NCBI GenBank assembly: GCA_028565635.1 | Contig: JAOXYB010033929.1 | Location: 1-14,158, forward strand | DNA: 14,158 nucleotides | DNA from: Phoronis ovalis | Taxonomy: Eukaryota > Phoronida > Phoronidae | Direction of reading: 5' to 3' | Position numbers and translations under genes: made by a program | Shown: piece after piece, positions 10,001-14,158 of the stretch | Position numbering within the stretch: the first letter of the stretch is position 1 | How the letters are laid out: every line of letters begins with the position of its first letter | Notes under the pieces: generated by a model | What the model saw: only the letters and a program-made list of their open reading frames with translations | Databases searched by the model: none | What the model was told of the DNA's origin: nothing

Positions 10001-13000
10001 GACTATTTTCTTAGAAGGATTTTCGCCTGAGTTATCGTTGGCTGTAGGTTCCAGCCATTTTGTGTGCACTCCTGTTGCAAATGATTTCTGTTCGTCTGTT
10101 TCTGTGATCACCAAAGTGGTCGGACATTTTGTTTGAAATTGAGGCTCTTGCGTATCTGCATAAAGTAGAAGAATTTAAATCATAAATTTGCGCTACTGCG
10201 CCCGGGTACTGCACTCTTCAAATTTTACTGAAGCTAATTAGATGGTACGCATGCTGTTTCAACAGCTGTACTTTTGTATAATTATTTCTTTTTTGTAACT
10301 CAGAACAAGAGTACATAAGGTGCAGAACAAAACGCATTAGCTCACTCTTTATACCCTTTAGGGTTAGGCAAATATGCTATTTAAAATTATAATGATGAAC
10401 AAACAAGAATCAAGAATCAAGATAGAACTGTTTCACGCTGTATAATATGATGCCTTGTCGGTAATCAGGACATGCAAAATAAGCATGTATCTATTTATTT
10501 AACGTATGCGCTTGCATTAGGATTAGAATCCCACAACTGCTATTACACGGAACTTTTCGATCGCGATCTCAATCCACCTCTTGAACAGGATTGAATGTAT
10601 TGCAATTGGGATCCCGATCGAGTGTTTTGGAGTGTTTACACGACAATAATGGCCAGGATTGCTATCGGTATACACTGTGATTGCGGTCACAATCCCAATA
10701 TTTTTTCTCCGTGCAAACGAAGTATAGGCACATAAAAACTATTCGTGCAGTTTCAGCATTTTAGATTGAAGGATAGTTGACTTATTTTTTTCGAACCTTG
10801 TGTTTCATAAATTTAACATGTTTGCCGAAAATGGAAATTTGATTTCTGTACAAACTTTCAAAATATGTATACGTTTGTTTGTCTATATCATTTATGTGAA
10901 GCAGGTGTGACGAACGATACTGAATTGTCACTTTAACTTGCTACGTTTTTTATATACAGATCTAACCAGGGATCTAACTCCCTCAGTGTGCTTTTCGGTG
11001 TCCACAATACTCACCAATACATCGTATAGGTGTTTCTTGTTCGCTCCAGGTTTCTGCGGGACCGCATATCCTGTATGGAGGACCCTAAAACAGTTTAAAC
11101 AGTGAGCACAAAGATAGATAAATAATAACATATAAAGTTGTGGCAATGAAATCGAATATAACGCATATAAACCAGAATGTGTTCTGAGTGTTGCACGACG
11201 ACACCAAGTATGTAGCTTCCGTTCCAACACAAAGTTTTTGACATAGCAGCCATTTTGGATTCAAAAAAATATAAAGAAGAAGAAAAAAAATAAAACTATA
11301 ATTTTGATAAAGGAATTTGAAATAGAAAATTAACGAAAACTGAGATTGAACCATGGATCTTTAAATATTCATCGTATCCCATTCCGTACAAAGCTATTTC
11401 TCCTGCTATATTATCGATCATATTTGTCTCAGCATATTTCAGTCTGAATAAATCCATCCGTTAGTGTTCCGTGCCTTCTCAACTAATGTCTGGGCTTAAC
11501 CATAGTCAATTGTTGTTATATTCCTTCAATTAAACAAGAGCGAGATGCATACGTTTTTAAACTTTTGACCCATTCGAGATAAGCTTTTCTCCCTGTGTGA
11601 TTGACCTACATTTTATTAAGGTCTATTACACTATTTTATGTGGCAGATGTTGGTTCCCATATCACCGAGAAAAACATATCTAGTTTATCTTTTCAATACT
11701 ATTATTCAGTATTATTTAGGATATATTGATGGTGTCTTTAATATTTATATACTGTTTTACCACTGTACGGTCATGTATAAACTATTCGAAAAGCTTTCTC
11801 AGTACTGAACCGCACAAAGTATTGTGTGAATTGAAAACAATATAGCTTCCAACTTGAGCTGCTCTTAATTAAGGGTTACAGATTAAAAAAATTTACCTTA
11901 CTCGTGTACCCAACGTTACAAACAACTTGGCATCTCGTTCCAAATAGAGATTCTTCGTTACAAGATTCAGTATTGTATCCACCATGTTTTGGATTTGTTA
12001 GACCTTTACACACGAGGTCTGAAATACGGGTAGAAAATCTCCACAATGAATGTCATGTCAACATTATGCCCAAATAATTATATTATATAATAGCCTATTT
12101 GCATACACTTAGTGGAAATACTGGTTGGGAACCAAAATATTGCATTCGCATGAACACCAATTGCAAGTGCACGCAGAATTCCATGATGAATTAATAAGTA
12201 AATTCATGTATCCTTAAATATTTTAGCAGTCTTATACATGTAGCAAAAATATATATTTGACTCATAGTCGTTTCCATGCAAAACTTAACGAGGTGCAGAA
12301 ATCAGGAATTAGCGTCTGAACACGAATTAAAGTCTCACACATATTATTCATAAAAAAAGAACTTTTTAAAGTTATATGCAAAATGTTGGCAATTGTTCGA
12401 TCAAAGTCAATGTGGAGTCACAAATATTAACGCACTGATCTCTTATTCGCTAAAGTCATTGTAATACACACATGTGAAGATGCCAAAGGTCTAAAAAGCA
12501 GAATTCTTACGTTCACAGACAAATTCATCGCCACTCCACCTCCCATCCTGTTGGCATGTTCTCTGAGCCGTTCCTTTAGGCATGTATCCAGATTTACAAG
12601 AACTTAAACAGTTGGCAGCAAACTGGTTCACCATTAACCCTAGAGGGTTAGAGCATTGCCAGTCTTCACCATCCTTTGGTCCAGCAACTAGTTTTTGGCA
12701 TAATATAGCTGAAAGAATGTGATTGCCATTCTTAACATTTCATTAAAATGAACGCAAAATGAAAATAGTTAGAACACATTTGATATGATTTTAAGTAAAT
12801 ATAATGCCAAGTACTTTATTAGAAAGTGAATCCACCACTTCTCGATTAGAGGAAATGCAAATTCTTATAAATATATTTTCAATAAATTCGATAACCTTGG
12901 TCATAAAAAAGTACAATTAGAGCTTATAATTAGACGTGAAATCTGTTTTCAAACATATCTATGCTTGTTTAACAGTGAGCCTATGTATCGGTGCTTTCGT

Positions 13001-13811
13001 GCGTAATTTACCTACAACTAGTCTAGTTGCATTGAGTACATGAACTCAAAGGCAACTAAAATATTTTACTTCACATCAACGTACGATTGCAAATTGGTGG
13101 AGATCCACTCCATTGACCATTACTTTGACAATGTATCGCCGTTTTCCGTCCAACAGCAGCATAGCCCTGATTACATTCAAAAGTACAAGTGCTTTTATAT
13201 GATGATGGACAACTGGTATGTCCAACAATTTCACCATTCGTGGGTGGATTTACCTTGCCGCAATGGATTGCTGTAGATTTATAAATTAAATATTTAATAG
13301 CCATCGCTTTTGCTTTTTAAATGTAAAAACAACAATCTACGTATTCACATTTCAGATAATGCATTCCATTTCTAAAGATATCCTCTAATACAACCAATGC
13401 TCGATCGCAATGGATTTTGGAATAAGGCTTCCCAGTAACGGGTAAATTGCACTTTGTAAATAATTGTTTTACAGCAGAAATTTGAGTGGATAGACTTATT
13501 ACATTTGAAATCTTAAAGAAATAAAGCATCACGTGATTTTTCCTGGAACTTTTAAGTATTAATATGCAAATCACTCGAGAAGTAAAGAATTTGATAGTAC
13601 GATTCTACATTTATTTATTTATTCTAAAAATGTTACTTACGAGCACATGGTGGTGCTCTCGAGCCTGCAGCATTTTGATTAGAATAGCCGTCCACACATT
13701 GACAATCTTTCAAATATACCGATCCAACCTGTGCCGTAGTTGAATGTTGTGGACAAGATTTGCAAGATTTCTCTGTACTCAAAATGGGGCCAAATGTTCC
13801 CTTGGTACAGT
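770..13811 (-). CDS. SVEP1: SVEP1/polydom-like multidomain extracellular protein, partial gene (21 internal exons)
   Basis: The coding sequence is the minus-strand join of 21 exons: 13641-13811, 13085-13270, 12511-12708, 11897-12018, 11015-11084, 9972-10155, 9495-9589, 8077-8313, 7085-7297, 6467-6892, 6042-6203, 5636-5806, 5248-5406, 4656-4833, 4241-4393, 3859-3965, 3546-3663, 3263-3387, 2947-3096, 2177-2338 and 770-1069. Every junction has GT-AG ends and compatible phases, giving 1,229 codons without a stop. The domain order is ephrin-like Cys-rich, sushi x3, HYR x2, sushi, linker with RRKR, GCC2/GCC3 x3, EGF x6, pentraxin. From family knowledge this is the core of SVEP1/polydom, a secreted matrix protein that in vertebrates is a ligand of integrin alpha9beta1. 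The signal peptide and vWA domain (5') and the C-terminal sushi array (3') are not in the window. Orthology is inferred from domain order and remembered family sequence, not from a search. The acceptor of the 6467-6892 exon is the weakest part of the model. Confidence 0.88.
1070..2176 (-). other. Intron between exons 20 and 21
   Basis: This is a 1,107-base AT-rich intron splitting the pentraxin domain. It contains the degenerate tandem repeat at 1469-1598 and a short run of CTCAAGAG-like repeats near 1767-1810. The open plus-strand frame at 1638-1829 runs partly through that simple repeat and shows no domain features. Confidence 0.75.
1469..1598. repeat. Degenerate tandem repeat, about 33-base unit, four copies
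   Basis: Units begin near 1469, 1499, 1532 and 1566. Each starts CTTTT or CTTTC and continues in the form GAGCACCCTGTATTTTCAGC followed by TTAYGCA. Copies two to four are the most alike. The copies are diverged, so the repeat is old or poorly homogenised. Confidence 0.65.
2177..2338 (-). CDS. SVEP1: Exon 20: pentraxin-like domain, middle part
   Basis: This 162-base exon is phase 1-1, with acceptor ATTTGTTCAG and donor ACAGAG|GTATGC. It encodes [30 protein letters not shown], then [17 protein letters not shown]. The motif HHVCFTW fits the pentraxin family signature H-x-C-x-[ST]-W, and GTPISY with ADGKWHHVC is strongly pentraxin. No start-codon ORF covers this exon; it was recovered from the motif and splice sites. 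Confidence 0.92.
2339..2946 (-). other. Intron between exons 19 and 20
   Basis: This is a 608-base intron. It includes an unusually GC-rich patch of about 115 bases (2500-2613) ending in a run of eleven C residues (2603-2613), in otherwise AT-rich DNA. A plus-strand frame at 2401-2649 crosses this patch and is rich in Cys, but lacks any recognisable domain spacing. Confidence 0.75.
2947..3096 (-). CDS. SVEP1: Exon 19: pentraxin-like domain, N-terminal third
   Basis: This 150-base exon is phase 1-1. The acceptor follows a long T tract (ending TTTAATGTAG) and the donor is TTGG|GTAGGT. It encodes [20 protein letters not shown], then [17 protein letters not shown]. The L-x-P....L-x-x-FTI-x-x-x-L-x-TDD layout matches the first strands of a pentraxin/laminin-G-like jelly roll. 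Where classical pentraxins have Cys after FT(V), this one has Glu (FTIE). Phase continuity gives ETKVSDC on the N-terminal side. Confidence 0.88.
3263..3387 (-). CDS. SVEP1: Exon 18: EGF domain 6
   Basis: This 125-base exon is phase 2 to phase 1, with acceptor TATCTTTCAG and donor ACAA|GTAGGC. It encodes [40 protein letters not shown]. It completes EGF 5 and adds EGF 6, the last before the pentraxin domain. EGF 6 is atypical: no calcium-binding N-terminal motif (RNKKEC), a short C2-C3 loop (CRRGTC), and PPYYTG instead of PxGFTG. Six EGF domains at this location is the number I expect for SVEP1. Confidence 0.94.
3546..3663 (-). CDS. SVEP1: Exon 17: EGF domain 5
   Basis: This 118-base exon is phase 1 to phase 2, with acceptor TCTTTATAG and donor GGCAA|GTAAGT. 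It encodes [32 protein letters not shown] and VNGFNGK. It is calcium-binding by its NIDDC start. CRNNATC both fits the O-fucose consensus and contains an NAT N-glycosylation sequon. No minus-strand ORF starting with a standard start codon covers it, so it was recovered from the Cys pattern and splice sites. Confidence 0.92.
3859..3965 (-). CDS. SVEP1: Exon 16: EGF domain 4
   Basis: This 107-base exon is phase 2 to phase 1, with acceptor CATTTTTAG and donor TTACAG|GTTAGC. It encodes the last Cys of EGF 3, then [28 protein letters not shown] and VAGFTG. It is a calcium-binding EGF by its I-N-D-C start and its [10 protein letters not shown] hydroxylation consensus. It lacks both the O-glucose and the O-fucose consensus. 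An open plus-strand frame overlaps it but has no domain character. Confidence 0.94.
4241..4393 (-). CDS. SVEP1: Exon 15: end of EGF 2 and most of EGF 3
   Basis: This 153-base exon is phase 2-2, with acceptor AATTTTCAG and donor GAAAAG|GTAAAG. It encodes the end of EGF 2 ([15 protein letters not shown]), then [28 protein letters not shown] and PVGFTGKR. The following exon supplies the final Cys. EGF 3 has a calcium-binding NVNEC start, an O-glucose consensus (CVSNPC) and the hydroxylation pattern [10 protein letters not shown]. It has Asn instead of Ser/Thr at the O-fucose position. Confidence 0.95.
4656..4833 (-). CDS. SVEP1: Exon 14: EGF domain 1 and first part of EGF domain 2
   Basis: This 178-base exon is phase 1 to phase 2, with acceptor TTTGCTTTTAG and donor GAACAG|GTAATC. 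It encodes EGF 1 complete ([36 protein letters not shown]) and EGF 2 up to [23 protein letters not shown]. The second domain finishes in the next exon. EGF 1 carries the O-glucosylation consensus (CLSNPC), the O-fucosylation consensus (CQHQGTC) and the Asp-hydroxylation pattern [13 protein letters not shown] 2 starts with a calcium-binding type I-N-D motif. Confidence 0.95.
4834..5247 (-). other. Intron between exons 13 and 14
   Basis: This is a 414-base AT-rich intron separating the last GCC2/GCC3 repeat from the first EGF domain. I see no repeat, exon or RNA-like structure in it. Confidence 0.75.
5248..5406 (-). CDS. SVEP1: Exon 13: GCC2/GCC3-type Cys-rich repeat 3
   Basis: This 159-base exon is phase 1-1, with acceptor TCTTATTTAG and donor GTAAAA|GTATGT. 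It encodes [38 protein letters not shown], then a Ser/Asn/Lys-rich end and NDCK. The pattern is the same as the two preceding repeats, with the final C-x2-C-D in place of C-x2-CP. The downstream join gives NDCKIKNEC, passing directly into the EGF tandem. Confidence 0.93.
5636..5806 (-). CDS. SVEP1: Exon 12: GCC2/GCC3-type Cys-rich repeat 2
   Basis: This 171-base exon is phase 1-1, with acceptor ATTTCCTTTCAG and donor TCAAG|GTAAAT. It encodes [38 protein letters not shown], then [18 protein letters not shown]. The LCxPGYYS opening and paired C-x2-C motifs match the GCC2/GCC3 family. It is slightly longer than repeat 1 because of a larger first loop. Symmetric phase-1 borders make it a candidate product of exon duplication with its neighbours. 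Confidence 0.93.
6042..6203 (-). CDS. SVEP1: Exon 11: GCC2/GCC3-type Cys-rich repeat 1
   Basis: This 162-base exon is phase 1-1, with acceptor TATTGTCTAG and donor GTCG|GTGAGA. It encodes [38 protein letters not shown] and a closing KLSDCV. The repeating C-x2-CP-xG-x-Y...G...C-x2-CP pattern is the GCC2/GCC3 (ephrin-receptor-like) fold. It is the first of three consecutive one-exon repeats. Such repeats sit between the linker and the EGF tandem in SVEP1. Confidence 0.92.
6467..6892 (-). CDS. SVEP1: Exon 10: linker domain with RRKR basic site (5' boundary uncertain)
   Basis: The donor is TGTT|GTAAGTG (phase 1). The open frame encodes [18 protein letters not shown], a helical stretch, two sequons (NVT, NAT), [10 protein letters not shown], then [15 protein letters not shown] and a helix-rich segment ending [15 protein letters not shown]. 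The position between sushi 4 and the GCC2/GCC3 repeats, and the basic RxxR-type motif in the middle, match the poorly characterised linker of SVEP1. Phase-1 acceptors compatible with the upstream exon are ATTGCAG (giving 6892) and CGTACAG (giving 6880). The better pyrimidine tract, ending GTGTTAG at 6931, gives a phase-2 start at 6930 that does not match. I used 6892. The coding call is firm; the right boundary is not. Confidence 0.75.
7085..7297 (-). CDS. SVEP1: Exon 9: sushi/CCP-like domain 4
   Basis: This 213-base exon is phase 1-1, with acceptor TATTATTGCAG and donor CACAA|GTAAGC. It encodes [23 protein letters not shown], a long loop with a possible N-glycosylation site (NTT), then [19 protein letters not shown]. 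Six cysteines and the GxW...PDC ending define a divergent sushi domain with an enlarged central loop. A sushi domain of this type directly after two HYR domains, ending in W-P-or-V-P-D-C, is characteristic of SVEP1 as I remember it. Confidence 0.9.
7298..8076 (-). other. Intron between exons 8 and 9
   Basis: This is a 779-base AT-rich intron between HYR domain 2 and sushi domain 4. The frame at 7539-7751 on the minus strand has no Cys-module pattern and would break the 1-1 phase continuity. I see no clear repeat. Confidence 0.75.
8077..8313 (-). CDS. SVEP1: Exon 8: HYR domain 2
   Basis: This 237-base exon is phase 1-1, with acceptor TTTCGGTAG and donor CAAC|GTAAGT. It encodes a whole HYR domain in one exon: REKPRVDNC, then [12 protein letters not shown], a loop [20 protein letters not shown] and EVCTFNVIV. 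The W-x-x-P-x-FSDN and Q-Y-T-A-T-D-x-x-GN-x-x-x-C motifs are textbook HYR. The first HYR domain is split over two exons while this one is not, so one of them has gained or lost an intron. It joins the next sushi-like exon as VIVQPFPCP. Confidence 0.94.
8314..9494 (-). other. Intron between exons 7 and 8, mostly occupied by an inverted duplication
   Basis: At 1,181 bases this is the largest complete intron in the window. Most of it (8592-9358) is the interleaved inverted repeat annotated separately. Removing the repeat would leave an intron of about 400 bases, close to its neighbours. Confidence 0.8.
8592..9358. mobile_element. Interleaved inverted duplication, order B-A-B'-A'
   Basis: Segment B (8592-8788) recurs in reverse complement at 8983-9201. 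The two share GCAATAGGTCT at one end, GATAAAAAAA and CTAGTTTCT inside, TCACGTGAAATATTA, and TCACTAGA at the other end. Segment A (8801-8937) recurs in reverse complement at about 9220-9358, sharing CTTCTTATTTAGTCTTCTAC, AACGTCACGAAA and CTTTAATAAAC. Along the plus strand the order is B, A, B', A', not the B, A, A', B' expected of a simple palindrome. There is no coding frame conserved between the copies. A and B also share a similar start (TCTAGCATATAAAGAA), so both may derive from one ancestral unit. Confidence 0.7.
9495..9589 (-). CDS. SVEP1: Exon 7: HYR domain 1, C-terminal part
   Basis: This 95-base exon is phase 2 to phase 1, with acceptor TTATTTCTAG and donor GACG|GTTAGA. It encodes [20 protein letters not shown] followed by [11 protein letters not shown]. 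The F-x-x-G-x-T-x-V-x-Y-x-x-x-D-x-x-GN-x-x-x-C-x-F-x-V signature is diagnostic of the HYR domain C-terminal half. The split codon at the donor gives Asp, so the two HYR domains join as [12 protein letters not shown]. The reading frame would stop right after the donor, which supports the boundary. Confidence 0.9.
9590..9971 (-). other. Intron between exons 6 and 7
   Basis: This is a 382-base intron splitting HYR domain 1 in phase 2. Plus-strand open frames here are chance frames without domain features. No repeat is evident. Confidence 0.75.
9972..10155 (-). CDS. SVEP1: Exon 6: HYR domain 1, N-terminal part
   Basis: This 184-base exon is phase 1 to phase 2, with acceptor CTTTATGCAG and donor CCTT|GTAAGT. 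It encodes [17 protein letters not shown], then [19 protein letters not shown] and an acidic end, [10 protein letters not shown]. The pattern (E)P-x-F...CP...W-x-x-PTA-x-DNSG is the beginning of a HYR (hyalin repeat) domain, an immunoglobulin-like beta-sandwich fold. It directly follows the sushi tandem, as in SVEP1. The HYR domain is completed by exon 9495-9589. HYR domains are associated with cell adhesion; no specific ligand can be read from the sequence. Confidence 0.9.
10156..11014 (-). other. Intron between exons 5 and 6
   Basis: This is an 859-base intron between sushi 3 and HYR 1. Its only marked structure is the GC-richer inverted-repeat element at 10546-10713. Flanking parts are AT-rich with short direct repeats such as AGAATCAAG near 10410. 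Confidence 0.75.
10546..10713. mobile_element. Small GC-richer inverted-repeat element (candidate)
   Basis: A 168-base block is bounded by CACGGA (10546) and its inverse TCCGTG (ending 10713). Inside, variants of a CAATCC/GGATTG word recur at least five times in both orientations, beside GATCGCGATC and GATCCCGATCG words. TCAATCC...GGATTGA can form a 7-base stem and GTGATTGCGGTCAC is a near-palindrome. Composition differs sharply from the flanks, which suggests an inserted element. Its class is unknown. Confidence 0.45.
11015..11084 (-). CDS. SVEP1: Exon 5: sushi/CCP domain 3, C-terminal part (70-base microexon)
   Basis: This exon runs from acceptor CTGTTTTAG to donor ATTG|GTGAGT, phase 0 to phase 1. 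It encodes [14 protein letters not shown] followed by EQETPIRCI. The Cys, Trp, Pro and Cys match the end of a sushi domain and finish the domain begun at 11897-12018, for six cysteines in total. It is too short to be seen as an ORF. The call rests on the Cys spacing, the strong splice sites and exact phase agreement on both sides. Confidence 0.85.
11085..11896 (-). other. Intron between exons 4 and 5, containing inverted-repeat element copy B
   Basis: This is an 812-base intron in phase 0 inside sushi domain 3. It contains a purine-rich A/G tract (11261-11300), element copy B (11459-11605) and a short AATACT/AGTATT hairpin near 11695-11715. Minus-strand open frames in 10928-11354 are intron read-through around the 70-base exon. 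Confidence 0.75.
11459..11605. mobile_element. Inverted-repeat (MITE-like) element, copy B (one end)
   Basis: This segment begins with GTTAGTGTTCCGTGCCTTCT, the inverse of the right end of copy A (631-694). It then runs on as CATAGTCAATTGTTG... through CTCCCTGTGTGATTGA, parallel to the left part of copy A (281-390). It therefore joins two parts that sit at opposite ends of copy A, as expected for an element with long inverted ends. I could not find its opposite end, so it may be truncated. Confidence 0.55.
11897..12018 (-). CDS. SVEP1: Exon 4: sushi/CCP domain 3, N-terminal part
   Basis: This 122-base exon begins in phase 1 (acceptor CCGTATTTCAG) and ends in phase 0 (AGTAAG|GTAAAT). It encodes the first two thirds of a sushi domain: [28 protein letters not shown], then [11 protein letters not shown]. 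The closing part lies in the 70-base exon at 11015-11084. The reading frame continues exactly across that 812-base intron. It is the only sushi domain in the window interrupted by an intron. Confidence 0.88.
12019..12510 (-). other. Intron between exons 3 and 4
   Basis: This is a 492-base AT-rich intron between sushi domains 2 and 3. I see no repeat, exon or structured RNA in it. Confidence 0.75.
12511..12708 (-). CDS. SVEP1: Exon 3: sushi/CCP domain 2
   Basis: This 198-base exon is phase 1-1, with acceptor ATTCTTTCAG and donor C|GTAAGAAT. It encodes 66 residues with six cysteines: [42 protein letters not shown]. The GRWSG...VC ending and the C-K-S-G-Y centre identify a sushi domain. The loop between the second and third Cys is longer than in domain 1. 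It joins the neighbouring sushi exons through split codons without a frame break, giving an uninterrupted sushi tandem typical of SVEP1. Confidence 0.92.
12709..13084 (-). other. Intron between exons 2 and 3
   Basis: This is a 376-base AT-rich intron between sushi domains 1 and 2, with nothing recognisable inside. A plus-strand frame at 13040-13276 extends over exon 2 but is the antisense shadow of the sushi exon. Confidence 0.75.
13085..13270 (-). CDS. SVEP1: Exon 2: sushi/CCP domain 1
   Basis: This 186-base exon is phase 1-1, with acceptor ATCTACAG and donor C|GTACGTTG. It encodes one whole sushi domain with six cysteines: [13 protein letters not shown], a TSC, a TCTFEC pair, NQGYAAVG, the IHC, and the closing [10 protein letters not shown]. 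The NPPTNG start, the Cys-xx-GY centre and the Trp followed by P-x-C are the classic CCP landmarks. Six cysteines rather than the usual four suggest a third disulphide, as in several SVEP1 sushi domains. The domain is extracellular and probably contributes a rigid rod segment or a protein-binding surface. Confidence 0.92.
13271..13640 (-). other. Intron between exons 1 and 2
   Basis: This is a 370-base intron. A minus-strand open frame at 13317-13574 contains a loosely sushi-like string ([16 protein letters not shown]) but has no acceptor and donor pair in phase 1. Exons 1 and 2 join perfectly without it, so I treat it as intronic. Confidence 0.7.
13641..13811 (-). CDS. SVEP1: Exon 1 of window: ephrin-receptor-like Cys-rich module
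   Basis: This 171-base exon is phase 1 at both ends. Its acceptor follows the pyrimidine-rich tract 13812-13825 and its donor reads C|GTAAGTAAC. It encodes a 57-residue module starting with DCTKGTFG, followed by [10 protein letters not shown], a GS turn and DCQCVDGYS. The spacing C-x2-CP-x2-S...GS...DCxCxxGY is that of the ephrin-receptor-like Cys-rich modules found in SVEP1 between the vWA domain and the first sushi domain. The first codon is completed by a base from an exon outside the window, so the gene continues to the right. The exon joins the first sushi exon as CA(R/P)-IHCG, with the split codon reading Pro. Confidence 0.85.
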
Positions 13812-14158
13812 CTGAAATCATTGGCAATTTCTTTAATATTATGTAGCAACTAAAAGGTAAGATTATTCAATGTATGGAGAATGATGTAAAATGTTTTCTT
13901 GTTGATAATAGTTGTCTACTAAACACACATCACATGCAGAATATGATGTATTCCTAATTATGGAAATACTATAACCGTATTCTCCAAATAACCACATATC
14001 CCCTATTGTGCGCCCATGTTTAATAAAAGCCTATAAAGGGGACTTAACGTGGCGAGAACCGTTAACATATTGTAACTTGCAAAAAAATATTGATATTTTC
14101 TTTTTTGTGAATTCTGCTTGGCCATATTCTTTGGAATAAATTTACAAAATAAATGCTC
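13812..14158 (-). other. Partial intron upstream of exon 1
   Basis: These 347 AT-rich bases run to the right edge of the window. The intron carries the acceptor of exon 1 at its left end. The preceding exon, expected to encode part of the vWA region, is outside. Nothing else is recognisable. Confidence 0.7.

Noticed and set aside
10928-11354. Two overlapping minus-strand frames around 10928-11354
   Set aside because: They read in the wrong frame over the 70-base sushi exon or through intron. The correct frame is fixed by Cys pattern and splice phases.
13317-13574. Minus-strand frame with a faint sushi-like string ([16 protein letters not shown]) between exons 1 and 2
   Set aside because: No splice pair gives phase 1 at both ends, the Cys spacing does not fit a sushi domain, and exons 1 and 2 join in frame without it.
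1-14158. tRNA, rRNA, CRISPR array, transposase or viral genes
   Set aside because: Looked for on both strands. No cloverleaf with complete A and B boxes, no spaced direct repeats of CRISPR type, and no transposase or polymerase motifs were found.

Overview
The window looks like intronic and exonic DNA from an animal nuclear genome. It is AT-rich, and its only coherent coding signal is a chain of short, Cys-rich exons on the minus strand, bounded by GT-AG splice sites and separated by introns of about 160 to 1,200 bases. There is no prokaryotic organisation: no operons, no Shine-Dalgarno sites and no long ORFs. Compact AT-rich introns carrying small inverted-repeat elements would suit an invertebrate chordate such as a tunicate. 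That placement is a low-confidence inference.

I assembled 21 internal exons (3,687 coding bases, 1,229 codons) that join in one open frame with matching intron phases across the window. One splice acceptor, near 6880-6930, is uncertain. Read from high to low coordinates, the protein contains an ephrin-receptor-like Cys-rich module (13641-13811), three six-Cys sushi/CCP domains (13085-13270, 12511-12708, and 11897-12018 plus 11015-11084), two HYR domains (9972-10155 plus 9495-9589, and 8077-8313), a fourth sushi-like domain (7085-7297), a linker domain with an RRKR basic site (6467-6892), three GCC2/GCC3-type Cys-rich repeats (6042-6203, 5636-5806, 5248-5406), six EGF domains (4833 down to 3263), and a pentraxin-like domain (3096 down to 770). 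This order matches the central part of SVEP1/polydom, a large secreted extracellular-matrix and cell-adhesion protein. The signal peptide and von Willebrand A domain should lie beyond the right edge, and the C-terminal sushi array beyond the left edge, so the gene is partial at both ends.

The introns hold the less ordinary material. There is a palindromic minisatellite (34-137). Two related inverted-repeat elements lie in the outer introns (281-694 and 11459-11605). A degenerate tandem repeat of about 33 bases lies at 1469-1598, and a small GC-richer inverted-repeat element at 10546-10713. An interleaved inverted duplication of order B-A-B'-A' occupies 8592-9358. I found no convincing second gene, RNA gene, CRISPR array or viral sequence. 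The clearest biological points are the complete SVEP1-like domain order, the basic cleavage-type site, a pentraxin domain lacking residues normally used for its disulphide and calcium binding, and the interleaved repeat.
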